Below are positions 48,319 through 58,701 of a stretch of DNA of 64,000 bases, piece after piece (within the stretch, counting starts at the first letter, position 1; each line of letters begins with the position of its first letter). The notes under the pieces were generated by a model that worked only from the letters and a program-made list of their open reading frames with translations, was not told the origin of the DNA and searched no databases. The position numbers were made by a program, and so were the translations under genes. This DNA is from an uncultured Caulobacterales bacterium (GTDB lineage: Bacteria; Pseudomonadota; Alphaproteobacteria; Caulobacterales; Caulobacteraceae), in NCBI GenBank assembly GCA_903837135.1, contig CAILTK010000089.1:161777-225776 (forward strand). Direction: 5' to 3'.

Positions 48319-50166
48319 TTGGCCAAGCGCGCAGCGGCACGCCTGACCGTTTCGGAGTTGATCGCCGAGGCGTCTGATTTCTCGCGCGAGGCGTGGCGCG
48401 CATGCTGGCTGCCGATCCTGCTGGTCACCGCAGGCCACACCCTGCAGTTTCTGCACGGATATATGTCGCCGAGCGACTGGCGGCCCGGCGTGTTCGGCTT
48501 CCTCGCCTACGCCCTGATGATCTTCTATGTGCCGCTGTATGGCGCGCTCTATCGCATCGGCGTCGGCGGCAGGCCCGCGCTCGGACGCGGCTTTGGCGGC
48601 CTGCAGTGGAATGGGGTCGAATGGCGGCTGATCGCGGTCGGGATCGTGGTCGCCTTCCTGATCGGCCTGTCGCTGGTTCCCTTCCTGGCGGTGATGGGGG
48701 CGATGGCCCTGGTGTTCAGGTCCCATCCGGTGGTGAGCCTCGGCCCGCTCGGAAGCTTTTCGTATGTGGCGGTCGCGTCGCTGCCGGTCTGGCTGGTGTT
48801 CATCGCCCTGATGGCGCCGCGCATCGCCCGGCTGATGCTGGGCTGGGCCTATTCCACCGCCCGGGACAAGACCGAGCCGTTCGGCGGCTGGGAGCCGGCG
48901 GCGCGATCGGGCTGGCCGATCGCCTGGACGCTGCTCTTGTCGTGGATCCCGCTGCTGCTGGGCTATCTTGTCCTCTACGCCTTGACCCTGATCGAAGGCG
49001 ACGCCCTGGCGCCCAACGCCTGGCCGTTGCCCGAGGCGCTCGGCGTCGGCGTGCTCCTGGGCGCGCTTCGGTCCGCGGTGGTTGCCCCTCTGCTGGTCGG
49101 AACCCTGACGGGGGCGTTCTGGCTGCTGGAAGAAGGCGCCGACGATCAGGCCGAACACGAGGCCTATGGCGAGCCCCTTGGCGGCGAGGGTGACGCCGCC
49201 ACGCCGCCGATGACGCCCGAGGCGCCTTATCCGTCCGGAGACGCCGTCCCGCCCGAGGCGGCCGCGGCGGCGATCGCGGCTCAGCAGGCCGCCGAGCCCG
49301 ATCTCCCGCCGTCGGAGGCCGACCACGGCCTGGCCTCGCCGCCCGCCGCGGTCGAGCCTGAGCCGCCCGCTGCGGCCGAGGCGCCCCCGGTCGCGCTCGA
49401 GCACGGCGAGACGGCCCTCTCCGCCGCGCCGCAACCCGCCGAACCGGAGCCCGCGCCGCCCGAGCACGCCGAACCGGAGCCTCAGGGGGCGGCGAACTCC
49501 GAGTCCGGCCATTCCGTGGCGGACCACGCCGCCGCCGATCCTCCTCCGCCCGAACACGGCGGCGCAGGCCACACGGGGCTCGAGCACGCCCTCGAGGCCG
49601 CCGCGGCGGCGGCCGCAGTCGCAGCGGCGGCGGCGATCGCCGCGCACGAGGCGCACAAGGTCCACGAAGCGCATGGGGCCCATGCGCCGGAACCCGCCCT
49701 GGAGGCCGATCACGACGCGCCGCCGGAGCCGCCGCCACCGGAGCCGGCGCCGGCTGAGCCGTCGTCTGCGCCCGAGCCGGTTCTCGCAACCGACGCCGAG
49801 CCGGCGGACGCGATGGCGCCTGAGCCCGGCGTCGCGCCTGTCGCCGAGCCAGAGCCAGAAGCCGAGCCAGAGCCAGAAGCCGAGCCAGAGTCGGAAGCCG
49901 AGCCCGAGCCGGTGCTCGCGGACGCACCAACGCCCCCGGCCGCTGCGCCGGACGCGCACGGCGCCCTGTCCCCCTGGCCCCATTCGGTGCTGCCGCCCTG
50001 GCCGGTCCGCAGCCCCGCGGCCGAGACCGTGTCCGCGCCGGCCCCGTCGCCGGCGCCGGAACCGGAACCGGAAACCCGGGTCGTCGCCACGGCCGAATCC
50101 TTTCCGCCTCTTGCGCGACACGACGAACCCGCCCACCGCTTCGTGGAGATCACGGAGCTGGAATAA
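48319..50166 (+). CDS. polytopic membrane protein with long acidic Pro/Ala/Glu tail, array member 2
   Basis: A 615-residue protein. Residues 1-275 form a membrane domain related to its neighbours (LTVSELIAEASDFSREAWRA, then GLQWNGVEWRLIAVGIVV, then a degenerate late block around FGGWEPAARSGW). Residues 276-615 are a hydrophilic, low-complexity, Pro/Ala/Glu-rich tail with scattered histidines (EHAEPEP, HEAHKVHEAHGAH) and an 18-bp DNA repeat coding AEPEPE. It ends in RHDEPAHRFVEITELE, which looks like a short conserved peptide. It starts with TTG at 48319 with AGAGGA 8 bases upstream. The stop overlaps the next start by one base. No function is recognised. Confidence 0.72.
   Translation: MAKRAAARLTVSELIAEASDFSREAWRACWLPILLVTAGHTLQFLHGYMSPSDWRPGVFGFLAYALMIFYVPLYGALYRIGVGGRPALGRGFGGLQWNGVEWRLIAVGIVVAFLIGLSLVPFLAVMGAMALVFRSHPVVSLGPLGSFSYVAVASLPVWLVFIALMAPRIARLMLGWAYSTARDKTEPFGGWEPAARSGWPIAWTLLLSWIPLLLGYLVLYALTLIEGDALAPNAWPLPEALGVGVLLGALRSAVVAPLLVGTLTGAFWLLEEGADDQAEHEAYGEPLGGEGDAATPPMTPEAPYPSGDAVPPEAAAAAIAAQQAAEPDLPPSEADHGLASPPAAVEPEPPAAAEAPPVALEHGETALSAAPQPAEPEPAPPEHAEPEPQGAANSESGHSVADHAAADPPPPEHGGAGHTGLEHALEAAAAAAAVAAAAAIAAHEAHKVHEAHGAHAPEPALEADHDAPPEPPPPEPAPAEPSSAPEPVLATDAEPADAMAPEPGVAPVAEPEPEAEPEPEAEPESEAEPEPVLADAPTPPAAAPDAHGALSPWPHSVLPPWPVRSPAAETVSAPAPSPAPEPEPETRVVATAESFPPLARHDEPAHRFVEITELE
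49843..49910 (+). repeat. 18-bp coding tandem repeat
   Basis: GCCGAGCCAGAGCCAGAA is present at 49843-49860 and exactly at 49861-49878, with a third copy at 49879-49896 carrying two changes and a partial fourth. It codes AEPEPE units in the tail of array member 2 and is likely length-variable between strains. Confidence 0.85.
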
Positions 50167-51110
50167 TGAGTGAGTTCTCTCCCACCGAGGCGGCGCTTGA
50201 GGGACTGCGCATCAGCCGTGAGCGTCCCCGGGCGGTGCTATGGTGGTGGGCGGCCTACCTCCTTGTCGGTCTGTTGCATATCGGGCTCGCGTCGACGCCG
50301 CCCTTCAACACCCTGGCGGCCGCCTATCCGGATCTGCTGGCCGCGTCCGATGCGGCCCGCGCCAATCCCACCGACGCCGCGGCCTCCCAGCACGCGATGA
50401 GACTGTTCGGCCAGGTGCTGCCCGCGCTCGCCGTGTTCGCCGCCGTGGCCCTGGTGTCGCAGATGGTGTTCTCCACCGCCGTTCTGCGCGCCGTGCTTCG
50501 GCCGGCCGAGCAGAGGTTCGGCTATCTGCGGCTGTCGATGGACGAGGTGCGCCAGCTCGGCCTGGCGCTGCTGATCGTGCTGGCGGTGATCGGCTACAGC
50601 TTCCTGGTGTCGATCGCCTCGGGGCTTCTGCTCGGGCTCCTCGCCACCGTCCTGCCGCCGGCCTTGCTCGGGCTGCTGGCCTTCGTCATCATCATCGCCG
50701 CCTTCGTCTATCCGGCGGTCAGACTCTCGCTGGCGCCGGCGATGACCCTGGCCGACGGGCGGATCAGCTTCCTTCGCGCCTGGGCGCTGACCCAGGGACG
50801 GTTCTGGCCCCTGTTCGGAACCTACGCCCTCGCCCTGGCGATCGCTGCGGTGCTCTGGCTGGCGGTGACCGCGCCGGTCGGGCTCGCGCTCAAGCTGGCC
50901 GGAGGACGCACGGATCCGACCATGATCACCGGCTTCAAGGACCTCGCCGCACCGCTGCCGCTGATCGCCCTGGTGGTCGGCAGTCTGGTGCAGGCCCTGG
51001 TCGCCGCGATCATGACGGCGCCGATAGCGTCCGCCTTCCGTCAGATCGTCGGGCGCGTCGGCGCCCCGCCGGTCGTGCGGGCGGCGGCGACAGGATCGCC
51101 ATGGAGCTAG
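50166..51110 (+). CDS. polytopic membrane protein, array member 3
   Basis: A 314-residue membrane protein with about six hydrophobic segments. It begins SEFSPTEAALEGLRISRERP and carries LRPAEQRFGYLRLSMDEVRQ and VRLSLAPAMTLADGRISFLR-AWALTQGRFWPLFG, the same three blocks seen in its neighbours. Its closest relative in the window is array member 4. Its ATG overlaps the stop of member 2 (TAATG). No catalytic motif is visible; an integral membrane role is all that can be said. Confidence 0.78.
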   Translation: MSEFSPTEAALEGLRISRERPRAVLWWWAAYLLVGLLHIGLASTPPFNTLAAAYPDLLAASDAARANPTDAAASQHAMRLFGQVLPALAVFAAVALVSQMVFSTAVLRAVLRPAEQRFGYLRLSMDEVRQLGLALLIVLAVIGYSFLVSIASGLLLGLLATVLPPALLGLLAFVIIIAAFVYPAVRLSLAPAMTLADGRISFLRAWALTQGRFWPLFGTYALALAIAAVLWLAVTAPVGLALKLAGGRTDPTMITGFKDLAAPLPLIALVVGSLVQALVAAIMTAPIASAFRQIVGRVGAPPVVRAAATGSPWS

Positions 51111-51152
51111 AGTCGCGCTAAGCTCGACTGAACGTCGTTCGGGGGGACGATC

Positions 51153-52166
51153 ATGAGGACCTTTTCACCGTCCGAGGCCGCCTTCGAGGGGTTTCGCGTG
51201 GTCCGCGCCCACCCGGGGGCGGTGGCCGCCTGGGCCATCGCCTACGTCGTGGCCCAGCTGGCGATCGGCGCGCTGGTGCTGGCGGTGATGGGAGAGCGGC
51301 TCGCCGCCTTTTCGCAATATTCGAGCGCGGGAGCGGCCATGCCGCCCGAGGCGGCTGCGCAGATGATCGGGCCGCTCCTTGGCCTGGCGGCGCTGATCCT
51401 GCCCCTGGGTCTCTTCCTCGTGGCCGTCTTCGCCGACGCCGTCTATCGGCCGATCCTGCGGCCCGACGACAAGGGTCTGTTCTACCTGAAGATCGGCGGC
51501 GACGAGGGGCGCCAGGTTCTGCTGTACCTCGCCTGGATCGGCGTGCTCATCGCCGGCTATCTCGTCCTGATCGTCGCGGCGGTGCTGGTCGCCGTTTTCG
51601 GGGGCCTCCTCTATGCGGCGCTGACCTCCCATGGCGGAAACGTCTCCGCGCCGGGCCCTTCGCCCGCGCCTCGCCTCGTTGGCCTCGCCCTCGTCGCCGG
51701 CGTCTTCTGCGCCTTCCTCTGGCTGATGGTGCGGTTCTCGCTGGCGGCGCCGATGACCTTTGCGCTGAGGCGGGTGAGCGTGTTCGGATCCTGGCGGGTG
51801 ACCAGGGGGAAGTTCTGGTCTCTGCTCGGCTGCTATGTGCTGGCCTGGATCTTCGGCATCCTGGTCGCGCTGGCCGGCTGGATCGTTTCGCTCTGCGCGG
51901 GCGCGGTGATCACCGGCGACTGGGCCGCCGTGTCGTCGGTGAGCACAAACCCGAGGGCGGCGATGATGACGTCCGGGTTCGCCGCGCTGACCCACGACTT
52001 CACGGTCGCGGGCCTGGTGCAGCTGTTCTTGTCGAGCCTGCTGGCGTCGATCGGCCGGGTGATCATGTACGCGCCGACGGCGGCGGCCTACCGGGATCTC
52101 GCCGGTGCGGAGCCGCCGATGGCCGTCGACGCGCCGTTCCGCCCGACCGGCGGCCTCGTCCTTTAG
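51153..52166 (+). CDS. polytopic membrane protein, array member 4
   Basis: A 337-residue membrane protein. It begins RTFSPSEAAFEGFRVVRAHP and contains LRPDDKGLFYLKIGGDEGRQ and VRFSLAAPMTFALRRVSVFG-SWRVTRGKFWSLLG, clearly homologous to array member 3. It differs by a longer loop after the third segment (SHGGNVSAPGPSPAPR). It starts 42 bases after member 3, so the four genes probably form one transcription unit. It converges on uvrA. Function is unknown. Confidence 0.78.
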   Translation: MRTFSPSEAAFEGFRVVRAHPGAVAAWAIAYVVAQLAIGALVLAVMGERLAAFSQYSSAGAAMPPEAAAQMIGPLLGLAALILPLGLFLVAVFADAVYRPILRPDDKGLFYLKIGGDEGRQVLLYLAWIGVLIAGYLVLIVAAVLVAVFGGLLYAALTSHGGNVSAPGPSPAPRLVGLALVAGVFCAFLWLMVRFSLAAPMTFALRRVSVFGSWRVTRGKFWSLLGCYVLAWIFGILVALAGWIVSLCAGAVITGDWAAVSSVSTNPRAAMMTSGFAALTHDFTVAGLVQLFLSSLLASIGRVIMYAPTAAAYRDLAGAEPPMAVDAPFRPTGGLVL

Positions 52167-52196
52167 CGCGCGACCGCATCTGGGCGGTCGCCGGCC

Positions 52197-55124
<2,928 letters not shown>

Positions 55125-55146
55125 GCCCACGTCGGTCGTGCTGGAA

Positions 55147-55167
55147 GCCCGACCGCCGCGGTCGGGC
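55147..55167 (-). other. hairpin in the uvrA leader
   Basis: GCCCGACCG / CGGTCGGGC perfect 9-bp stem with a 3-base loop, between the LexA box and the uvrA start codon. In the uvrA transcript it would sit about 22 bases before the AUG and could affect translation. No T-tract follows, so it is not an obvious terminator. Confidence 0.45.
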
Positions 55168-55207
55168 AAGCTCCTTAATCTAGTACGCCGACTCGCGGAT
55201 GCAGCAA

Positions 55208-55222
55208 GAACAAAATCAGAAC
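55208..55222 (-). promoter_or_regulatory. LexA (SOS) box of uvrA
   Basis: GAAC-AAAATCA-GAAC on the plus strand, that is GTTC-TGATTTT-GTTC toward uvrA. This is an exact match to the alphaproteobacterial LexA site GTTC-N7-GTTC. uvrA is a standard member of that regulon. Confidence 0.85.
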
Positions 55223-55360
55223 GATCGGCCGGCTGACCCGAGTTGGACATTTATCCGCTCGCCGTCTCCGCGGGTGGGGCCGGGCGCGCTCAGCCATTGA
55301 TGGACAGCCGGTAAAATCTATGGATGTGTGCGCCGGGGGCGGGAACGCGGCAGGTGGCTG

Positions 55361-55522
55361 ATGCTGACCGACGGCGAATTCCTATACCGCGCCAACGTGG
55401 CGCGGTTTGAGCGCGTGCTCAGGGTCACGACCGACGAGACCCGACGACGAACGGTGACGGCGCTCCTGGCCCACGAACATAAACTGGCGCGGGAGCGCGG
55501 CTGGACCAGCACGTTCAACTAG
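55361..55522 (+). CDS. small hypothetical protein
   Basis: A 53-residue protein, MLTDGEFLYRANVARFERVL then RRTVTALLAHEHKLARERGW. The charged, helix-forming sequence with a Trp near the end is a pattern seen in many small conserved proteins of Caulobacteraceae and Rhizobiales. The ATG at 55361 has AGGTGG just upstream. It is divergent from uvrA; no function is recognised. Confidence 0.55.
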   Translation: MLTDGEFLYRANVARFERVLRVTTDETRRRTVTALLAHEHKLARERGWTSTFN

Positions 55523-55789
55523 GCAGCGGGCGACCAGGCCAGCGGACGCCCAAGGCCGCCATCGCGGATGGAGGGCCGCGGGCTGACCGCGGGCGCAGCC
55601 CGTTACGAAATATCGGTCGGTCGGTTCCGCCGCCGGGCGCCCCTGCGAGCCAATAGACCGCCTGCCGATCTTTCCTCTTTTCAGTCGACCACGTAGTCAT
55701 TACAAATCGAATGGATCGAATCGTCTGACCGTATCTCGGTATAAATACCCATATACGTAAGTTCAGGTCCTCCGATCCTTTCTGATCAG

Positions 55790-55828
55790 ACGCCGCATGC
55801 TCATGTCCAATTTGCGGCGTTAATTTTT
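55790..55828 (+). terminator. hairpin with T-tract upstream of the GcrA-family gene
   Basis: ACGCCGCA / TGCGGCGT 8-bp stem with a 15-base loop, followed by TAATTTTT. It could end a short transcript starting near the TATAAAT at 55740 or act as an attenuator for the GcrA-family gene. Confidence 0.4.
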
Positions 55829-55832
55829 CCCG

Positions 55833-55840
55833 TTAACCAT
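55833..55840 (+). promoter_or_regulatory. CtrA-like half site
   Basis: TTAACCAT, 76 bases before the GcrA-family start codon. A second TTAA lies at 55820-55823, giving a 9-base rather than the canonical 7-base spacing. The same 8-mer occurs before fliX at 63345-63352. The CtrA link is inferred from known Caulobacter motifs. Confidence 0.4.
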
Positions 55841-55915
55841 ATCCATCGACGCTACAGCGAGCCGCAGATGTCTGGCGGCTTCACAAGATGCACAGATGGA
55901 CCGGGGCAAGGTCAG

Positions 55916-56389
55916 ATGGAATGGACTGAAGAACGCGTCGCGGCGCTCAGGTCGCTTTGGACGGACGGAAACACGGCCAGCGAGGTTTCGCGGCGGCTGG
56001 GAGTGACTCGCAACGCCGTGATCGGCAAGGTCCACCGCTTGGGCCTGGGCGGGCGTCAGGCGCCCGCGGCGCCGAGGGCCATCGCCACCCAGCCGGCGCG
56101 CCGGATCCGGACGCCCGGCGACTGGAGCGGGTCCGCGCCGCCGACGGCCGCGGCGCCGTATCGCCCGAAGTTTGTGGAATCGTCCGACCTTGCGCCGACG
56201 TCGAATCTGCTCGCCCTGAACGCCCACAGCTGCCGGTGGCCGATCGGACATCCCACCGATCCTGAATTCGGCTTCTGCGGTCGCGACCGCCAGGACAACG
56301 CCTCGTATTGCGCCGAGCATCGCAAGGTGGCTTTGCGCCGTTCCGCGCTGTCGCTGGTCGACGTCGACCGGTTGGCGGCGATCCGATGA
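55916..56389 (+). CDS. GcrA family cell-cycle regulator
   Basis: A 157-residue protein. Residues 1-45 (MEWTEERVAALRSLWTDGNT, RRLGVTRNAVIGKVHRLGLG) form the GcrA DNA-binding domain, which reads CcrM-methylated GANTC sites and contacts sigma-70 in Caulobacter. A Pro/Ala linker follows. Residues 100-140 carry the conserved C-terminal module HSCRWPIGHPTDPEFGFCGR...YCAEH with its four Cys/His-type ligands. It is shorter and more divergent than canonical GcrA (about 173 residues), so it may be a paralogue. The start at 55916 is supported by AAGG 7 bases upstream and by homology. Confidence 0.85.
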   Translation: MEWTEERVAALRSLWTDGNTASEVSRRLGVTRNAVIGKVHRLGLGGRQAPAAPRAIATQPARRIRTPGDWSGSAPPTAAAPYRPKFVESSDLAPTSNLLALNAHSCRWPIGHPTDPEFGFCGRDRQDNASYCAEHRKVALRRSALSLVDVDRLAAIR

Positions 56390-56512
56390 CCGGGAAGGTC
56401 GCCACGCACAAAGCTTAGCCGTCGGGTCCGGCTTGAACCCGGACCCGGTTCCGGTCCGAATCCGGGCCGGCGCCCGGCGGCCGCGGCCTTCTCCCCCTCT
56501 GCAGGAACAGTC

Positions 56513-56839
56513 ATGACCGTCGTGTTGATCGAGAACCTGAAGGCCAGCGGGCAGACCATCACCGTGTCGGAAGCGATCGAGGGTCGCGTGGTGTTTCGCA
56601 GGCTCGCCCCCGGCGAAAGCTTGCGGGTCGCCGTCAGCCGGTTCAAGTCGCTTTCCATCGAGCAGGCCGCGGCCGCCGGTTCGGCGAACGCCGCCCCGAC
56701 CGACGCGGCGCGACGGCCACGCGATCCTGCCGACGTTCCCGTCGGCGCGACGGCTGAGGCCAGTCTGGCCTCGACGTCCAGGTTCGCGCCCAATTCACGT
56801 CTGGAAAACACTGGCCGCGCAGCGAACTCCACTCCGTAG
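56513..56839 (+). CDS. small hypothetical protein
   Basis: A 108-residue protein. The first 50 residues (TVVLIENLKASGQTITVSEA, then RVVFRRLAPGESLRVAVSRF) look like a compact beta domain. The rest is a low-complexity Ala/Ser/Arg tail. AGGA lies 7 bases before the ATG. No family is recognised. It sits between the GcrA-family gene and a two-component pair and could belong with either. Confidence 0.5.
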   Translation: MTVVLIENLKASGQTITVSEAIEGRVVFRRLAPGESLRVAVSRFKSLSIEQAAAAGSANAAPTDAARRPRDPADVPVGATAEASLASTSRFAPNSRLENTGRAANSTP

Positions 56840-56903
56840 AACTGCGAATCTACGCCGCGGCGACTCCCTATATTTTACGGTTAAGCTCTGATTCGCGCGC
56901 ATT

Positions 56904-56937
56904 GCCACAACCTGTGGCGTAATTTGTCAATTCAAAT
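56904..56937. promoter_or_regulatory. two small palindromes upstream of the FixL-like gene
   Basis: GCCACA-ACC-TGTGGC (56904-56918) and ATTTG-TCAATT-CAAAT (56922-56937, approximately) lie side by side in the AT-rich 273-base gap before the histidine kinase. Such paired inverted repeats are good candidates for dimeric regulator sites; the protein is unknown. The rest of the gap shows no gene. Confidence 0.35.
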
Positions 56938-57112
56938 CTCCGATCCGCATGCTATAGGTAGAAAGTGGAGGGGGTCCCGGGTCTCCGACGTGCGGATATT
57001 TGGGATCGGTGGCGTAGCTTTGGGTTGGGAGCGCTGGCGTGAATATCTTCAGGTGTAACGCTCGTCGGTGGGGAGCGGCCGGCGTCCTCTGGACCACCGG
57101 GTCCGTGTTGGA

Positions 57113-57964
57113 ATGCGAGCGGGCGAGACCGTGACGTTCCCGGCGGAGAGAACCGGTTCGGGCGCATCCGAACGGCGCACGGCGCTCACCCTCGCCCAGT
57201 TCGCGCCTCTGGTCGCGCATGAGACCAACCAGCCGATCGCGGCGATCCTGCTCAATTGCGGCGCCGCCCGCAACCACCTCAGCGGCCCGAACGCGGACCT
57301 GGCTTCGGTGCGGGACTGCATCGAGCGGATCGAGCGCGACATCAGACGAGCGGGCGCAATCATTCAGCGACTCCCTTCGCTGCTGGCCGACAGCCCGCAG
57401 GCGTACAGCGCAGTCGATTTCAATTTGGTGGTCGAACAGGCGCTCGACGTGCTGGATCACACGCTCGCTCAGGCGGGCGTCGTCGTGATCAAGGCGCTGC
57501 AGCCGGATCTGCCGCGGGTGTCCGGCGACGTCGTCCAACTCGAGCAGGTGCTGATCAACCTTTTCACCAACGCCATCGAGGCGATGCGATCGACCGCGTC
57601 CGGGGCGCGGACCTTGATGGTGAACACGAGCTTCGGCGACGGCCAGCTTGTCGTCACCGTGCGCGACACCGGTCCGGGGGTCGCCCCGCAGGCCATCGAA
57701 CGCCTGTTCGAACCCCGGTTCACCACCAAATCCGACGGCGCCGGCCTCGGCCTCTGCCTCGCGCGTTCGATCGTCGAGGCCCATGGCGGGCGGCTGTGGG
57801 CGACCTGCGGCGACCCCGCGGGGGGCTGCTTCTCCTTCACCTTGCGCTGCGCGTTCGAGCCGGCCGGGGCCCAGGCGCCCAACACCAACGTGACGCAACT
57901 GCCTGTCCGCGAGGTCGCGGCGGCGAGGCGCAGGCCTGGCGCCCGAAGCGCGCACGCCTCATGA
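57113..57964 (+). CDS. FixL-like histidine kinase core without PAS domain
   Basis: Kinase of about 283 residues. The phosphoacceptor is in LAQFAPLVAHETNQPIAAIL (H36), a HisKA box like the HExNQPL box of FixL, DctB and TodS. The catalytic domain has N-box LEQVLINLFTNAIEAMRS, G1 VRDTGPGVAP, F-box LFEPRFTTKSDGAGLGLCLA and G2 EAHGGRLWA. There is no sensor or membrane segment upstream, so the input must come from another protein or a later-lost domain. The ATG at 57113 is a conservative choice; a GTG at 57068 is also in phase. It overlaps the response regulator gene (ATGA). Confidence 0.85.
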   Translation: MRAGETVTFPAERTGSGASERRTALTLAQFAPLVAHETNQPIAAILLNCGAARNHLSGPNADLASVRDCIERIERDIRRAGAIIQRLPSLLADSPQAYSAVDFNLVVEQALDVLDHTLAQAGVVVIKALQPDLPRVSGDVVQLEQVLINLFTNAIEAMRSTASGARTLMVNTSFGDGQLVVTVRDTGPGVAPQAIERLFEPRFTTKSDGAGLGLCLARSIVEAHGGRLWATCGDPAGGCFSFTLRCAFEPAGAQAPNTNVTQLPVREVAAARRRPGARSAHAS

Positions 57965-58644
57965 CCGGCCCGAACCCGGTCGTTCTCGTCCTCGATGACG
58001 ACGTCGGGGTCAGGGAGGCGCTGCAGGGCCTGCTCAAATCCGTCGGCCTACAGGTGATCGCGTTCGCCTCCGTGGAGGATTTCCTGGCTGTGGAGCGCCC
58101 CGCCGGCCCCGCCTGTCTGGTGCTGGACGTCCGCATGCCCGGGAAGAACGGCCTCGATCTGCTGGACGAGCTGAACCGAAGGGACATCGGCTTGCCGACC
58201 ATCTTCATCACCGGCCATGGCGACATCCCGATGTCGGTGCGGGCGATGAAGGCCGGCGCGGTGGAGTTCCTGAGCAAGCCGTTTCGCGACCAGGACCTGC
58301 TGGACGCGATCCAGACGGCCGTCGAGCGGGACAGCATACGCCGGCCGCTCGAGATCGCCGAAGAAGCGCTGCGCCGGCGGTTCAACGGCCTGACCGCGCG
58401 CGAACGTCAGGTGCTGGTGCTGGTCGCTCAGGGGTTGCTGAACAAGCAGATCGCCGCGGACCTCGATCTCAGCGAGATCACCGTGAAGGTTCACCGCGGC
58501 CAGGCCATGCGCAAGATGAACGCCCGCTCGCTGGCGGATCTGGTGCTGATGGCGGACCGGCTCGGTCTGCTGATGGCGCCGGGCGCTCGGGCGAAAGAGG
58601 CCTTGGCGCAGGGCGCCGGCGGGCTCGGACGGGCGCGGACATGA
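57961..58644 (+). CDS. FixJ-family response regulator
   Basis: A 227-residue regulator. The receiver has VLDDD, phosphoacceptor D56 in LVLDVRMP, TGHGDIP and K106 in FLSKPFRD. The LuxR-type HTH is LTARERQVLVLVAQGLLNKQ, then ADLDLSEITVKVHRGQAMRK. A Gly/Ala-rich C-terminal extension of about 25 residues follows. It overlaps the histidine kinase gene and is almost certainly its partner. The sequence TGHGDIPMSVRAMKAGAVEF is very close to the FixJ/NodW/TodT group. Confidence 0.93.
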   Translation: MTGPNPVVLVLDDDVGVREALQGLLKSVGLQVIAFASVEDFLAVERPAGPACLVLDVRMPGKNGLDLLDELNRRDIGLPTIFITGHGDIPMSVRAMKAGAVEFLSKPFRDQDLLDAIQTAVERDSIRRPLEIAEEALRRRFNGLTARERQVLVLVAQGLLNKQIAADLDLSEITVKVHRGQAMRKMNARSLADLVLMADRLGLLMAPGARAKEALAQGAGGLGRART

Positions 58645-58701
58645 GCTGAGGACGCCGTGCGTCCGATCCGAAAAGCGGTTCCCGTTATTTTGGAACGTGC
58701 T

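Larger units (their letters stand above)
55523..55915 (+). other. AT-rich intergenic region upstream of the GcrA-family gene
   Basis: 393 bases without a gene. From about 55670 the composition drops to roughly half AT. Visible elements are a repeated ATCGAAT (55706-55712, 55715-55721) including a GAATC methylation site, a TATAAAT at about 55740, and the palindrome TCTGATCAGA (55781-55790). A hairpin with a T-tract (55790-55828) and a TTAACCAT (55833-55840) follow. Together these look like a regulated promoter. Confidence 0.5.

Noticed and set aside
55820..55840. Full CtrA box (TTAA-N7-TTAA) before the GcrA-family gene
   Set aside because: The spacing is 9 bases, so only a half-site call (TTAACCAT) is justified.
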